DNA of 64,000 bases from SKZT01 sp964478625 (GCA_964478625.1 CAYZJH010000001.1:150734-214733); one strand, 5' to 3'. Positions 1-9,074 are shown, counted from the first letter of the stretch. Numbers and translations are program-made. Notes: generated from the letters alone by a model not told the origin.

Positions 1-389
1 ATGATCTTTTCATAAAAATGGATGGCCATCTCATATACAAATATGCTGTTCGCACAGTACCCATTGTTATCAAAAAAAGCCTGGATAAAGCAGGAATTGA
101 TCTGAAAGATGTTAATAAGTTTTTAATTCACCAGGCAAACGAGAAAATGGATTTGGCTATTGTTAAAAGACTTTTCAAATTATACGACATAGAAGAAATA
201 GATCCAGATATTATGCCCATGATTATATGCTGGTCAGGAAACAGTTCAGTGGCGACACTTCCTACCCTTTTAGATTTAATTCAAAGAGGAAAGCTTAAAA
301 ATCACAGGTTAAATTCAGGAGATATTATTGTTTTTGCATCGGTGGGTGCAGGGATGAATGTTAATTCGATGATTTATCGTGTTCCCTGA
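1..389 (+). CDS. 3-oxoacyl-ACP synthase III (FabH-like), C-terminal part, cut by window start
   Basis: The reading frame is open to the first complete codon of the window, so this is the 3' end of a longer gene. The visible ~128 residues match the C-terminal half of KAS III enzymes: a MDG...YKYAV segment, then IHQAN, the family motif carrying the catalytic histidine and the ACP-contacting loop, then a CWSGNSS loop that fills the position of the catalytic Asn region (usually GNTSAA), and a final DIIVFASVGAGM strand where FabH has a glycine-rich end. KAS III enzymes condense an acyl-CoA with malonyl-ACP. The catalytic cysteine lies outside the window. The departure from the usual GNTSAA loop suggests a specialised FabH-like condensing enzyme rather than the housekeeping copy. 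It converges with rnfB, with a shared hairpin terminator between them. Confidence 0.75.
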   Translation, partial: DLFIKMDGHLIYKYAVRTVPIVIKKSLDKAGIDLKDVNKFLIHQANEKMDLAIVKRLFKLYDIEEIDPDIMPMIICWSGNSSVATLPTLLDLIQRGKLKNHRLNSGDIIVFASVGAGMNVNSMIYRVP

Positions 390-476
390 TCTTTTTAAGT
401 ATATGAGCGGTGTTGTCTTAAACCGTGGCGACCAGAAATTACCTATTTGATTGGAATTCCTTTGATTTTAAAAGCC

Positions 477-531
477 AAAAAGGCTTTGTTGCCATTTTAG
501 TTTTAGTAAATCCGGCAAGCAAAGCCTTTTT
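477..531. terminator. Bidirectional hairpin terminator between fabH-like gene and rnfB
   Basis: The left arm AAAAAGGCTTTG-TTGCC (477-493) pairs with GGCAA-(G)-CAAAGCCTTTTT (514-531) with a single bulged base and a 20-nt loop. A-runs and T-runs at the outer ends give a U-tract in either direction, so it can end both converging transcripts. Confidence 0.8.
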
Positions 532-549
532 AACAAATGTTTCTATACC

Positions 550-2640
550 CTACGCAGCTGCATCCTTGTTATAACAAATCCTGCAACAGGCCAGACATCG
601 TTGAGCTTCCCGCAAAGCGTCATCTTCCTGAAGTACCAAATCGGCCTCATCAAAAGTTTTTATCCGTTCATAAACTGGTAACTCAGGCATTTCTGCGCGT
701 TTCTTCTTTTCAACACCAGGAACTTTTTCAAACAGAGATTCCTGGATATGCTTTTTGAAAAGTGCAGTTTCAGGCGCTTTAACCTCTTCGCCCGATAAAT
801 ACTGATGTATCGACCTGGCGGCTCTTCGCCCTCCCCCAATAGCTTCAACTACAAGGGAGGCACCGGTAGCAGCATCTCCTGCAGTGAAAATATAGGGAAT
901 GTTTGTCTGAAGTGTGATCGGATCAACCGCATCAATCGTACTCCAGCGGGTAATGGAAAGTTCCTGAATTCTTTTTGTGTCAGCATTAATGAAAGAGACA
1001 TCCGGACCTTGTCCGATGGCTGTTATCAGCATATCGCATTCCATAAGGGTTTCAGAGCCTTCCACAGGTACAGGTCGCCTTCTGCCGCTGGCATCTGGTT
1101 CTCCCAGTTCCATTTTTAAATATTCGAGGTGGGTCACATGCCCGTTTTCATCTCCGATAACTCTGGTGGGGGCTGCAAGAAATGTAAATTTTACGCCTTC
1201 ATGTTCTGCTGCCACAATTTCAACCTCATTGGCAGGCATTTCTTTCCGGGTACGGCGGTAGACTATATTGACTTCTTCTGCTCCCAATCTTACCAGAGTT
1301 CTGACACAGTCGATGGCTGTATTTCCGCCCCCGATAACAATGCATTTTTTTCCAATGGGAATTTGCTCATGGCTTTTTCCCTGCTGGGCCGTAGCAAATC
1401 GGGTCAGAAAATTAATGCCAGTATAGCATCCTTTGAGATCTTCACCCTCAACTTTCAAATTATAGTCTTTCCAGGCACCCACTCCGAGAAATATGGCATC
1501 ATAGCCGGCAGCCACCAGAGACCCTATGGTAAAATCTTTTCCAAGTTTAACGTTGGTTTTGGAATTGATACCCAAATTGAGTATACCATCAATTTCCCAT
1601 TTCAACACCTTTTTGGGCAAACGATATTCGGGTATTCCGTAACGGATCATACCTCCCAATTCAGGGTTGTCGTCAAAAATGGTCACCGAATGACCAAGCC
1701 TTCGAAGGAAAAACGCACACGTCAGACCCGCAGGGCCACCTCCAATAACAGCCACTTTTTTTCCGGTATCCGGAGCAACCGATATGTGCAGTCTCTTTCC
1801 CGTATTCATTTCATAATCAGCAACAAAGCGTTTCAGCTGATTAATTGAAACTGCTTCATCCTCAATACCCCTCCGACAAAAGTCTTCACAGGGATGCGGG
1901 CATACTCTTCCACAGGATAAAAGCAAAGGATTTCTTTCTCTGATGGTGTGTACAGCCCCTTCGTAATCTCCTTCTCTGATCTGTGAAATATACCTTGGGA
2001 TATCAATTTCGGCAGGGCAGGTCTGTTGGCACGGGCCAAGGGCATCCCCTTCCTTGTTGAGTTCAAGGAGCCGTTCCGACATGGTTCTGATTTTAATGAT
2101 GCTTTTTGGGCATACTTTCTGGCATGCTCCACATCCGACACACTTTTCCTCAATGACAACAGGGAATCCCTCCGCCCCCATTTCAATGGCATCAAAAGCA
2201 CAAGCCCTAATACAGTCGCCCATTCCCAAACAACCAATGGAACAGACCCTTTTCCCATCGTATAAGGCTGCCATTGCACTGCAGCTTTTAACACCCATGT
2301 AGTAGAACTTGTCATCAGCCCTAAAGCCACCCGTACAAGTATTCATAGACCGAAGCGGCTCTGCAGTTCCGGGATCAAGTCCCATAACCGCTGCGACATT
2401 GGCGGCACCTTCGGGTCCTGCAACAATGCATACGCTCGGGGGAGCCTCACCTTTGACAACGGCAGCGGCAGCCTGTGAACACCCGGCATAGCCGCACCCA
2501 CCACAATTTGCTCCGGCCATTTTGTCTTCAACTTCGGCAATTCTGGGATCTTCATACACATAGAATGCCTTGCTGGCGGCGCTAAGAACGCTACCGCAAG
2601 ATACCCCCAATCCCAACATAAATAGAACGGCTTCTATCAC
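550..2640 (-). CDS. rnfB: RnfB fused to GltD-like NAD(P)/FAD oxidoreductase
   Basis: Electron-input subunit of the Rnf complex (ferredoxin:NAD+ oxidoreductase, cytoplasmic face of the inner membrane), 696 residues against the usual 190-300. Residues 1-35 hold the N-terminal membrane anchor. ANCGGCGYAGC (about 44-54) is the RnfB-specific cluster motif. Two ferredoxin-type 4Fe-4S motifs follow (CSIGC..GDCIRAC and CVGCGACQKVCP). From about 200 the protein becomes a glutamate synthase small-subunit-like module: a cysteine domain (PCQQTCPAEIDIP, CGRVCPHPCEDFC), FAD motif GGGPAG, NAD(P) motif GGGNTA and a C-terminal GDAATGA. A last cysteine cluster (CLACCRIC) ends the protein. The start is GTG at 2640, chosen for a perfect AAGGAGGT ribosome site. 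Last gene of the rnf operon, 17 nt after rnfA. The fusion would bring a flavin bifurcation or NAD(P)-binding module directly onto Rnf; this role is inferred. Confidence 0.93.
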   Translation of the reverse strand: MIEAVLFMLGLGVSCGSVLSAASKAFYVYEDPRIAEVEDKMAGANCGGCGYAGCSQAAAAVVKGEAPPSVCIVAGPEGAANVAAVMGLDPGTAEPLRSMNTCTGGFRADDKFYYMGVKSCSAMAALYDGKRVCSIGCLGMGDCIRACAFDAIEMGAEGFPVVIEEKCVGCGACQKVCPKSIIKIRTMSERLLELNKEGDALGPCQQTCPAEIDIPRYISQIREGDYEGAVHTIRERNPLLLSCGRVCPHPCEDFCRRGIEDEAVSINQLKRFVADYEMNTGKRLHISVAPDTGKKVAVIGGGPAGLTCAFFLRRLGHSVTIFDDNPELGGMIRYGIPEYRLPKKVLKWEIDGILNLGINSKTNVKLGKDFTIGSLVAAGYDAIFLGVGAWKDYNLKVEGEDLKGCYTGINFLTRFATAQQGKSHEQIPIGKKCIVIGGGNTAIDCVRTLVRLGAEEVNIVYRRTRKEMPANEVEIVAAEHEGVKFTFLAAPTRVIGDENGHVTHLEYLKMELGEPDASGRRRPVPVEGSETLMECDMLITAIGQGPDVSFINADTKRIQELSITRWSTIDAVDPITLQTNIPYIFTAGDAATGASLVVEAIGGGRRAARSIHQYLSGEEVKAPETALFKKHIQESLFEKVPGVEKKKRAEMPELPVYERIKTFDEADLVLQEDDALREAQRCLACCRICYNKDAAA

Positions 2641-2657
2641 AACGACCTCCTTAAAAA

Positions 2658-3233
2658 TTAAGCCATGCCTTTAAATGCGAAAAATGTCAGGGATAGTACA
2701 CCCGCGGTCACAAGACCTATGGATGTGTCCTGAAGCGGTTTTGGAACTCTTCCAAGTATAACACGTTCCCGGACTCCTGCAAAGAGAATCAGTGCAAAGC
2801 CAAAACCTGTTGCATAGGACATTGCGGAAATCAGAGCCTGAATAAACCCGTATTCTTCATTGATATTGATCAGGCATACACCCAGTACCGCACAGTTGGT
2901 CGTGATTAGAGGGAGAAAAATTCCCAGACCTGCATACAATGCAGGGATGCTCTTTTTAAGAAACATTTCTACAAACTGGACCAGAGAGGCAATAACCAGA
3001 ATAAACGCTATGGTTCTCAAATATTGCAAGCCGAATTTGGTCAAGAAGAAAGTATTAACAACCCAGGTAATCATCCCGGCCATCGTCAAAACGAATACAA
3101 CAGCAAATGCCATACCTATGGCAGTTTCCATTTTTTTGGTCGTTCCGAGGAAAGGACATGCACCTAAATATTGTCCCAGAATAATGTTGTTGATAAAGAT
3201 ACAGCTGATGATAAGGACAATGTAATCGCCCAT
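2658..3233 (-). CDS. rnfA: Rnf complex subunit RnfA (membrane)
   Basis: Integral membrane subunit of the Rnf ion-pumping ferredoxin:NAD+ oxidoreductase, 191 residues (family 190-200). Six hydrophobic segments can be read. The motifs NNIILGQYLGACPFLG near residue 15-30 and TTNCAVLGV near 105 carry the conserved cysteines that place a cluster between RnfA and RnfE within the membrane. The start has a GGAGAG ribosome site. It lies 9 nt after rnfE and 17 nt before rnfB, so the three genes are clearly co-transcribed. Paralogue of RnfE and of NqrD/NqrE. Confidence 0.95.
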   Translation of the reverse strand: MGDYIVLIISCIFINNIILGQYLGACPFLGTTKKMETAIGMAFAVVFVLTMAGMITWVVNTFFLTKFGLQYLRTIAFILVIASLVQFVEMFLKKSIPALYAGLGIFLPLITTNCAVLGVCLININEEYGFIQALISAMSYATGFGFALILFAGVRERVILGRVPKPLQDTSIGLVTAGVLSLTFFAFKGMA

Positions 3234-3242
3234 GATACTCTC

Positions 3243-3836
3243 CTATTTTTTCCCAATGAAATTCATAACACAGAGCATAAGGCCAAGTCCGATAAATGCT
3301 CCGGGAGCTTCAACCATAAACGTAAACGGTTCGAAGGAAGGTCCGGTAACATCGATTCCCAGTATCGTACCGTTGCCCAACAACTCTCTTACTGCGCCCA
3401 ATGAACCCAGGGCTAACGTAAAACCGATACCAATACCAAGACCATCGGCTATTGAGGGTACGACACTTCTCTTAAATGCGAAAGCTTCGCTCCTCCCGAG
3501 CACGATACAGTTAACCACGATAAGCGGTATGAAAATACCCAGCGCGAGAAACAGCGGATAGGCAAATGCCTGCATCAGCAATTCCACTACTGTAACAAAT
3601 GTAGCAATGATGACAATAAAACAGGCAATTCTGACTTTAGCAGGTATGATATTTCTCATCAAAGACACCAGGGTATTGGCGCAAACCAGCACGAAGGTGG
3701 TGGCAATACCCATACCGAGCCCATTTTCAACCGATTTGGTTACAGCAAGAGTGGGGCACAGACCCAGAACGAGCCTGAACGGTGGTATCTCTTCCCACAA
3801 CCCTTTAACAAATTCCTGAGTTAATGTTTTAGCCAT
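3243..3836 (-). CDS. rnfE: Rnf complex subunit RnfE (membrane)
   Basis: Second paired membrane subunit of Rnf, 197 residues, paralogous to RnfA and NqrD. LVLGLCPTLAVTKS (about 22-35) and IVVNCIVLGRSEAFA (about 105-120) hold the two conserved cysteines; the RSEAFA stretch is typical of RnfE/NqrD. Six hydrophobic segments are visible. A GGAGAG site precedes ATG 3836. Located between rnfG and rnfA in the operon order C-D-G-E-A-B. Confidence 0.95.
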   Translation of the reverse strand: MAKTLTQEFVKGLWEEIPPFRLVLGLCPTLAVTKSVENGLGMGIATTFVLVCANTLVSLMRNIIPAKVRIACFIVIIATFVTVVELLMQAFAYPLFLALGIFIPLIVVNCIVLGRSEAFAFKRSVVPSIADGLGIGIGFTLALGSLGAVRELLGNGTILGIDVTGPSFEPFTFMVEAPGAFIGLGLMLCVMNFIGKK

Positions 3837-3864
3837 ATTTCTCTCCCTGGAATAGTTATCGCCT

Positions 3865-4452
3865 TTAGAAGGTTTTTATTTTATCTAAAATCTGGTCCTT
3901 ATTATCCATATATATTTTGGCGGCCTCATTTGCGGCATTGCACACAGCCCGAGAGGTAATCGTCGATCCGCTGATGGTGTTGATCGACCCGCCATCATTT
4001 GTGACCTTTATCGGACTGTCAATACTCTTGCCCTTAAACTGTGAAACAAAAGAGGGATCTTCTTTGGCTTTGGCTCCCATTCCGGGAGTTTCCGCGTGGG
4101 TGGTGACCGAAACACCATAGATCGTATCATTTTCCACATTAATCGCCACCATCACCCCGACATCACCACCATACCCTTTTCCAAACCCTTCCAAAGCTAC
4201 CGTTTTGGCCGTGCCATCGAACTTACCGATAAAAAAATCCATTTCGGTTTCACCAATGGCCATTTTAAATCGGTCGGCCACAGGGTCATTGGAAGTACCC
4301 ACCAGAATTTCTTTAATGGCCGGACCTTTTACAAAATTAAGCTGTGCTACTTCTATTCTCTCTTTGGTCCCGTTTCGGATTGCAGCCAGAAGACCACCGG
4401 AAAATGAAGCCAGCACTGTCAAGACAATAACCATTTTCATCATGTCACGCAT
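3865..4452 (-). CDS. rnfG: Rnf complex subunit RnfG (FMN-carrying)
   Basis: Periplasmic-facing Rnf subunit with a covalently bound FMN and one N-terminal membrane anchor (MMKMVIVLTVLASFSGG). The flavinylation motif is seen as SGSTITS near the C-terminus, matching the S(T)GAT-type threonine phosphoester site of RnfG/NqrC, preceded by the usual TTHAETPGMGAK stretch. An open frame continues upstream to 4494 inside rnfD, but AAAGGTGG sits 7 nt before ATG 4452 and that start abuts the rnfD stop, so 4452 is preferred (195 aa). Tight coupling with rnfD is expected. Confidence 0.93.
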   Translation of the reverse strand: MRDMMKMVIVLTVLASFSGGLLAAIRNGTKERIEVAQLNFVKGPAIKEILVGTSNDPVADRFKMAIGETEMDFFIGKFDGTAKTVALEGFGKGYGGDVGVMVAINVENDTIYGVSVTTHAETPGMGAKAKEDPSFVSQFKGKSIDSPIKVTNDGGSINTISGSTITSRAVCNAANEAAKIYMDNKDQILDKIKTF

Positions 4453-4453
4453 A

Positions 4454-5413
4454 TCAATCCACCTTTCCAAGTGCTTTGGGTCTAATTCTTTCAAAAATCG
4501 GGCCCAGCAAATTTATGAGCAGAATCGCAAACAAAACACCATCCACATACGCTCCGATGTTTCGGATCAATACGGTCATAAATCCTCCTACCAGACCGTA
4601 AATCAGCATGGGAATAAAGTTGACAGGCGAAGACGAATCCTCAGGGGCCAAGAAAAAAGCACCAATGAGTGTGTATCCGGTAAGCAGATGGATCATGGGC
4701 CCGGCATATTGCTCAGGAGCAACAATATTGAAAATCAATGCGGTGATAAAAATACCGGCGAGGAAAGACACAGAAATTTCCCATCTGATAATGCCTCTGA
4801 TGATCAGGTAGATTCCACCGACAATAAGTCCGAACCCGAAGGTTGACCCTATGCCGCCGGTTTGTTTTGCCATGAGCAGATCACCCGGGGTAAATCCCTG
4901 GACACCTGAGACACCGAATGATTTCAGTGCGGTCAGCGGATAAATGGCATCAAATCCAAAATCATAATTGACCAACGCGACATTAAAATCAAAATAATCT
5001 CTCCAACCGACGAAAAGAACCAGTGCACCAAGAACAACAGGATTAAAGGGATTGCTTCCGATGCCGCCGAATATTTGTTGTCCCACAATCACGGCAAAAA
5101 ATGTACCAGTAATGACAAACCACCATGGAACAGTCGCCGGAAGTAGCATGGCAAAAATCAAACCAATAACGGCCGCGTTTCCATCTCCGATGGTTTTTTC
5201 ACTTTTCCGAAGAACATTAATTGCCAGTTCCCACAAAATGGCTGACGACACTGACAGGGCTACCACACCGACCGCCGGAATTCCATACTGGTAAAGCCCC
5301 ATGAGCACAGCCGGCAATGCTGCCAGCAAAATGTTATAATTTCGACTGGGAACCCGACTGCCGTCATGAATAAATGGAGCATGTGAGACGATAAGTTTTT
5401 TCTGACTATACAT
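4454..5413 (-). CDS. rnfD: Rnf complex subunit RnfD (membrane, FMN-carrying)
   Basis: Polytopic subunit of Rnf, 319 residues, homologous to NqrB. The FMN attachment region is recognisable as TGGIGSTFG (about 185-195; family consensus near SGATPL-type sites is less clear here), and the GGIGSNPFNPVVLG segment (about 112-126) is a family signature. The C-terminal PEDSSSPVN (about 255) also matches. ATG 5413 overlaps the end of rnfC by 8 nt and has GGAGG upstream. Its stop touches the rnfG start. Confidence 0.94.
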   Translation of the reverse strand: MYSQKKLIVSHAPFIHDGSRVPSRNYNILLAALPAVLMGLYQYGIPAVGVVALSVSSAILWELAINVLRKSEKTIGDGNAAVIGLIFAMLLPATVPWWFVITGTFFAVIVGQQIFGGIGSNPFNPVVLGALVLFVGWRDYFDFNVALVNYDFGFDAIYPLTALKSFGVSGVQGFTPGDLLMAKQTGGIGSTFGFGLIVGGIYLIIRGIIRWEISVSFLAGIFITALIFNIVAPEQYAGPMIHLLTGYTLIGAFFLAPEDSSSPVNFIPMLIYGLVGGFMTVLIRNIGAYVDGVLFAILLINLLGPIFERIRPKALGKVD

Positions 5414-6680
5414 ACTCTGCCTCCGCTAATCTTATCCGATCGAGTTCATATTTCGCCAATCTAATATATTGAAAGATCGGAATCCTGGCTACACAAACAA
5501 AACTGCAAAGACCACAATCGATGCAGGAATTTAAATCATAATTGCTTTCCGCCTCTTCATAGTGACCTGGTTCCAAAAGCCGAACAAGCATGTTGACCTG
5601 CATTTTTGCCGGACAGATCCTGACACATTCTCCACAGTTAACACAGGGATAATCGGATACAAATGGAACATTGTCCTTGTCCTGAACCATGATCGCATTG
5701 GTCTCGGGAAGAATCGGATGATCTTCGGAATAAATCGCCGACCCGGTCAATGGTCCTCCAAAAATCACCTGATCCTGATCGTTAATCGTGATATCGCATG
5801 CTTTAAATACCTCAGCAACAGGCGTTCCGATTTTAACTGATATCAAAGCAGTGCTTCCATCTTTTTTAATCAGCGTCAGGATTTTATCCGCGGGAATTTT
5901 ACCCGTGCTGATTGCAGTTCCGATTGAAGCTACCGCTTCTGCAGATATAAAACAGTATCCCAAATTCTCGGTTTTTTTGCCGGCCGGGACTACATTTCCA
6001 AACAAATTTTTAAGAATCATTTTAGGATTTGCAGCAGGATAACTGCTGCCGACTGTTTTTACCTCAATACCGGCTGCAGCGGCGACCGCCGCAAGCCTTT
6101 CGGGTGCCACCAATACGATCGAATTAATACCTGTAAACTTGCCAATAGCCGCAATACCTGATTTGAGCGCCTTCAATCGAGATTGTACAACATACTGGTT
6201 TGTCGTAATCCATATATCTTCATCCATGCCGTTAACAACGATTGTGTGGATGTCGAATTCGGGGTTTTTGAAATTTTTAAGCGGGGGGCAACCCGGCACA
6301 CATGACAGGTACTTGATCGCATTTTCCAGCGAGATTTCCTTGGCAATTTCGGAAAACTCCTCATCGAGCTCTTCCTCCTTTGCCGTATCCATCGTAATCG
6401 CGGTGTAGTTTCGGCCAAAATCCCCTGCCCAACCGGACAAGTCGGAGACTGTGCCGGTTACCGGGGAGGCTGCATATACATCTTTAGCGGTAGAAACCAA
6501 TTGCCCGGTTTTTATCTGATCCCCCTTTTTCAGTTCGTCAATGCCTTTCTGCCCGGGGCTTGCCAGCAGCAATTTCACCCGGCTGGGCTTGGAAACTTCT
6601 ACCAGGGCTGGATCTAAATCTGTAAGGACAGTATAATCAATCCGGGGCTTAACCAGACCAATGAAAGATTTTTTAATCAT
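5406..6680 (-). CDS. rnfC: Rnf complex subunit RnfC (NADH/FMN, Fe-S)
   Basis: Peripheral cytoplasmic subunit of Rnf with the NAD(H) and FMN site and two 4Fe-4S clusters, 424 residues. Seen: an N-terminal sandwich-hybrid region, a SLBB-like segment after the central domain (IFGGPLTGSAIYSED), and two ferredoxin motifs near the C-terminus, CVNCGECVRICP and CIDCGLCSFVCV. The usual glycine-rich nucleotide loop is less obvious, as is common in the Desulfobacterota/Methanosarcina-type RnfC. It follows the cytochrome gene by about 60 nt and overlaps rnfD by 8 nt. Confidence 0.94.
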   Translation of the reverse strand: MIKKSFIGLVKPRIDYTVLTDLDPALVEVSKPSRVKLLLASPGQKGIDELKKGDQIKTGQLVSTAKDVYAASPVTGTVSDLSGWAGDFGRNYTAITMDTAKEEELDEEFSEIAKEISLENAIKYLSCVPGCPPLKNFKNPEFDIHTIVVNGMDEDIWITTNQYVVQSRLKALKSGIAAIGKFTGINSIVLVAPERLAAVAAAAGIEVKTVGSSYPAANPKMILKNLFGNVVPAGKKTENLGYCFISAEAVASIGTAISTGKIPADKILTLIKKDGSTALISVKIGTPVAEVFKACDITINDQDQVIFGGPLTGSAIYSEDHPILPETNAIMVQDKDNVPFVSDYPCVNCGECVRICPAKMQVNMLVRLLEPGHYEEAESNYDLNSCIDCGLCSFVCVARIPIFQYIRLAKYELDRIRLAEAEYV

Positions 6681-6743
6681 AGCCTAACCTTTTTGTTGTT
6701 TCGCCGAATCAGGTTAAAAGTCTTAAAATCTGAAGTCCAAAGA

Positions 6744-7238
6744 TTATTTCAGATGGCATCCACTACAATCCTGAGGACCGGCTTCGTTTTCCGTATGGCA
6801 TCCGATGCACTGTCCATGAAACGCATCTGTCTGCATCATTGCCGACATTTCATCCACGTTATCGTGACAATCGTGGCAACTCTCTGCTGCATAATAGCGT
6901 ATGCCATTTTTAGTCTCGACTTCGAGCCCTTCATGATCTTCATACTCGTGACAGCTCAAGCAGGATTCTGCAAATCCTCCTTCCACATTGATGTGACATT
7001 CTGCACAAGATGATGTTTCTCCACCATGATGGTGGCAACTATAGCAATCTATGCTGTAACCGGCTTCTGACATGTGGGTTTTGTGCGTAAACAAAACATT
7101 TCCCGCCACACCTTCATACGCAATCCTCAAGGGTTCATCAGGTGCCTTGGCGGAAAAAGCCGTATAGCTTATCACACCCACAAGGAACAGAATGATTGCC
7201 ACACCATAGGCCATCTGTAGTTCTTTTTTTGAAGTCAT
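6744..7238 (-). CDS. Six-haem c-type cytochrome of the rnf operon
   Basis: A 164-residue protein with an uncleaved or cleaved N-terminal hydrophobic segment (GVAIILFLVGVISYTAF) and six CxxCH haem motifs: CYSCH, CAECH, CLSCH, CHDCH, CIGCH, CSGCH. Spacing and the HHHGG stretch after the first motif resemble class III (c3/c7-type) cytochromes. It is the first gene of the rnf operon; a multihaem cytochrome in this position is known from Desulfobacterota and Methanosarcina Rnf loci, where it links Rnf to periplasmic electron carriers. Role here is inferred from position. Start ATG 7238 has AAAGGA upstream. Confidence 0.9.
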   Translation of the reverse strand: MTSKKELQMAYGVAIILFLVGVISYTAFSAKAPDEPLRIAYEGVAGNVLFTHKTHMSEAGYSIDCYSCHHHGGETSSCAECHINVEGGFAESCLSCHEYEDHEGLEVETKNGIRYYAAESCHDCHDNVDEMSAMMQTDAFHGQCIGCHTENEAGPQDCSGCHLK

Positions 7239-7383
7239 TTTTAACGAATTCCTTTCAGTAGACGATCATTAAAAAAGTGGGCGCTCCAAAAATTAAAGGA
7301 GTGACTTAGCATAATGGTTTATTGCTTGCAAGTTTTTTTTTCAGGATTGTTTTGGGAGCTCTTTTGGAATAGGGGTCTGGAAG

Positions 7384-7405
7384 TTGCCCTTTTTATCAAG
7401 GGCAA
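7384..7405. terminator. Possible hairpin terminator between radical SAM gene and rnf operon
   Basis: TTGCCCTT-TTTATC-AAGGGCAA is a perfect 8-bp stem with a 6-nt loop. It lies about 65 nt downstream of the radical SAM stop codon on the minus strand. No good U-tract follows in that direction; a looser T-run follows on the plus strand. It may end the dcw transcript before the separately regulated rnf operon. Confidence 0.35.
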
Positions 7406-7469
7406 AGGCTTTTTGTTCTTAACCGAAAATCGGATTTATCCGGCTCTTCACGTAGACCATTCGGCGATG

Positions 7470-9074
7470 TTATCTCTGATCACAGACTCCGCACATGGAA
7501 CAGGACCCATGATTCGGGCAAGGTGGCGACGTTTTTTCATTCAATGCCCGACGATATTCTTTTAGAAGAAAAGATTTATCAATTCCATGATCAATAAAAT
7601 CCCAGGGGAATAGTTCATCATCATACCGTTTTCTGAGCGTATAGAAATCGGGATTTAAAGATGATTCCTTGAAGGTTTTCGGCCAATTTCCGTCATTTTC
7701 CACGGCTTGGGCAATCAATACGGATATTTTGCGGTCTCCTCTGGAAAATAATCCCTGTATAAATGCCCATCGTGGTATGTCGGAATGTATCTTAATATTT
7801 GAAACCTTCCTTAGCCCATTTTTAACGATTCTAATTTTTTTCTTTAAGGTCGCAACAGTGTCCATGGCGACCCATTGAAATGGTGTTGCCGGTTTAGGAA
7901 CAAATGAATTCAAGCTGACCGTGATCTCTCCGATACGCTTTTTGGGCCTGCTGAATTTTAAAAAAATATGCTTAATTTTTTTGCACATATTTACAATGGC
8001 TTCTACATCCTCCATGGTTTCATTCGGAAGTCCTACCATGAAATACAGTTTTAAATTGGGGATTCCCGCAGCCACAAGAGTTTCAACAGAAGAATAGATT
8101 TGGTCTGAAGAGATCCCTTTGTTAATAATATTGAGCATTCTTTCTGAACCTGCGTCTGGGGCGATGGTCGCCGTTTTTATACGGCTTTTTCTCAAAAATC
8201 GAATAAGTCCGTCAGAGAGTGAATCCACCCTGAGCGAACTAAATGACAATTGCAAATTTTTCTCACCGGCAAGAGCACAAAGTTTTTCAATGTCAGGATG
8301 GTCGGAGATCGCAGCTCCCATAAGCCCAACTTGTTTGGAAACACAAGCGCCGGTTGCCATATCTTCAGCCAAAAGATTAAAAGGCCTAAACCGCGGGGGT
8401 CTGTATAAAAATCCTGCGCTACAAAACCGGCAACCGCGGGCACATCCTCTGGACACTTCTATTAAAAAGGATTCCGCGAAAGTCGTATCACGGGTCAATA
8501 ATGTGGTGGTTGTCGAAAATTCAGAAAGATCATTAATGCGGATCTTTGGTACTTTTTTGGGAACATCTTCTATCGGATAAAATTCGGAAAGCGTTCCATT
8601 GTCATGATAGCCGACTTTGTAAAAGGCCGGAACATAGATTCCCGGAACATATCGACCTATTTTAATCATGCACTCATGCCGACTTTCTGCCGGATCATAG
8701 AATTTAAAAAATTCATCCAGCATTCCTTCGGATTCGCCCAGGAAAAAAAGGTCGAAAAAGGGGGCGATCGGCTCAGGATTTGAAAAACATGCTACACCGC
8801 CCCCGACAATGAGAGGATGGTTATCGGACCTGTGGTCCGATAACCAGGGAATCCCGCTAGAACGAAGAATAGTTAAAATATTTGGAAAATCATTTTCAAA
8901 AGATATGGAAAAGGCAACAATATCAAAGTCTTTGAAAATTCTTCCCGACTCCGCCGACACTGGTTTTCTGGGTCTTAAGGAATGTTCGGGTAAAAAACCT
9001 CTTTCACATACCACATGGTCCATCCGGTTAAGTTGCGCATAAACCGTCTGAAAACCCAGATTACTCATTCCCAA
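7470..9074 (-). CDS. B12-binding-type radical SAM protein, start uncertain
   Basis: Radical SAM enzyme: the cluster motif CARGCRFC lies near residue 212-219, preceded by SRG. The N-terminal ~190 residues resemble the vestigial cobalamin-binding region of the large Fe-S oxidoreductase family, with VGGGVACFSNPEP and FFLGESEG. The C-terminal end is cysteine-rich (CPNHGSCSMCGVC). Substrate unknown. The first standard start in frame is TTG 9074, but the frame stays open to 9185 and encodes a continuation (RISVCLVYPNSYHLGMSN) that matches how family members begin. No ATG, GTG or TTG exists there, so a non-standard start (for example ATT 9167, just past the ftsZ stop) is likely. It is the last gene of the dcw operon, coupled to ftsZ. 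Confidence 0.85.
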   Translation of the reverse strand: MGMSNLGFQTVYAQLNRMDHVVCERGFLPEHSLRPRKPVSAESGRIFKDFDIVAFSISFENDFPNILTILRSSGIPWLSDHRSDNHPLIVGGGVACFSNPEPIAPFFDLFFLGESEGMLDEFFKFYDPAESRHECMIKIGRYVPGIYVPAFYKVGYHDNGTLSEFYPIEDVPKKVPKIRINDLSEFSTTTTLLTRDTTFAESFLIEVSRGCARGCRFCSAGFLYRPPRFRPFNLLAEDMATGACVSKQVGLMGAAISDHPDIEKLCALAGEKNLQLSFSSLRVDSLSDGLIRFLRKSRIKTATIAPDAGSERMLNIINKGISSDQIYSSVETLVAAGIPNLKLYFMVGLPNETMEDVEAIVNMCKKIKHIFLKFSRPKKRIGEITVSLNSFVPKPATPFQWVAMDTVATLKKKIRIVKNGLRKVSNIKIHSDIPRWAFIQGLFSRGDRKISVLIAQAVENDGNWPKTFKESSLNPDFYTLRKRYDDELFPWDFIDHGIDKSFLLKEYRRALNEKTSPPCPNHGSCSMCGVCDQR

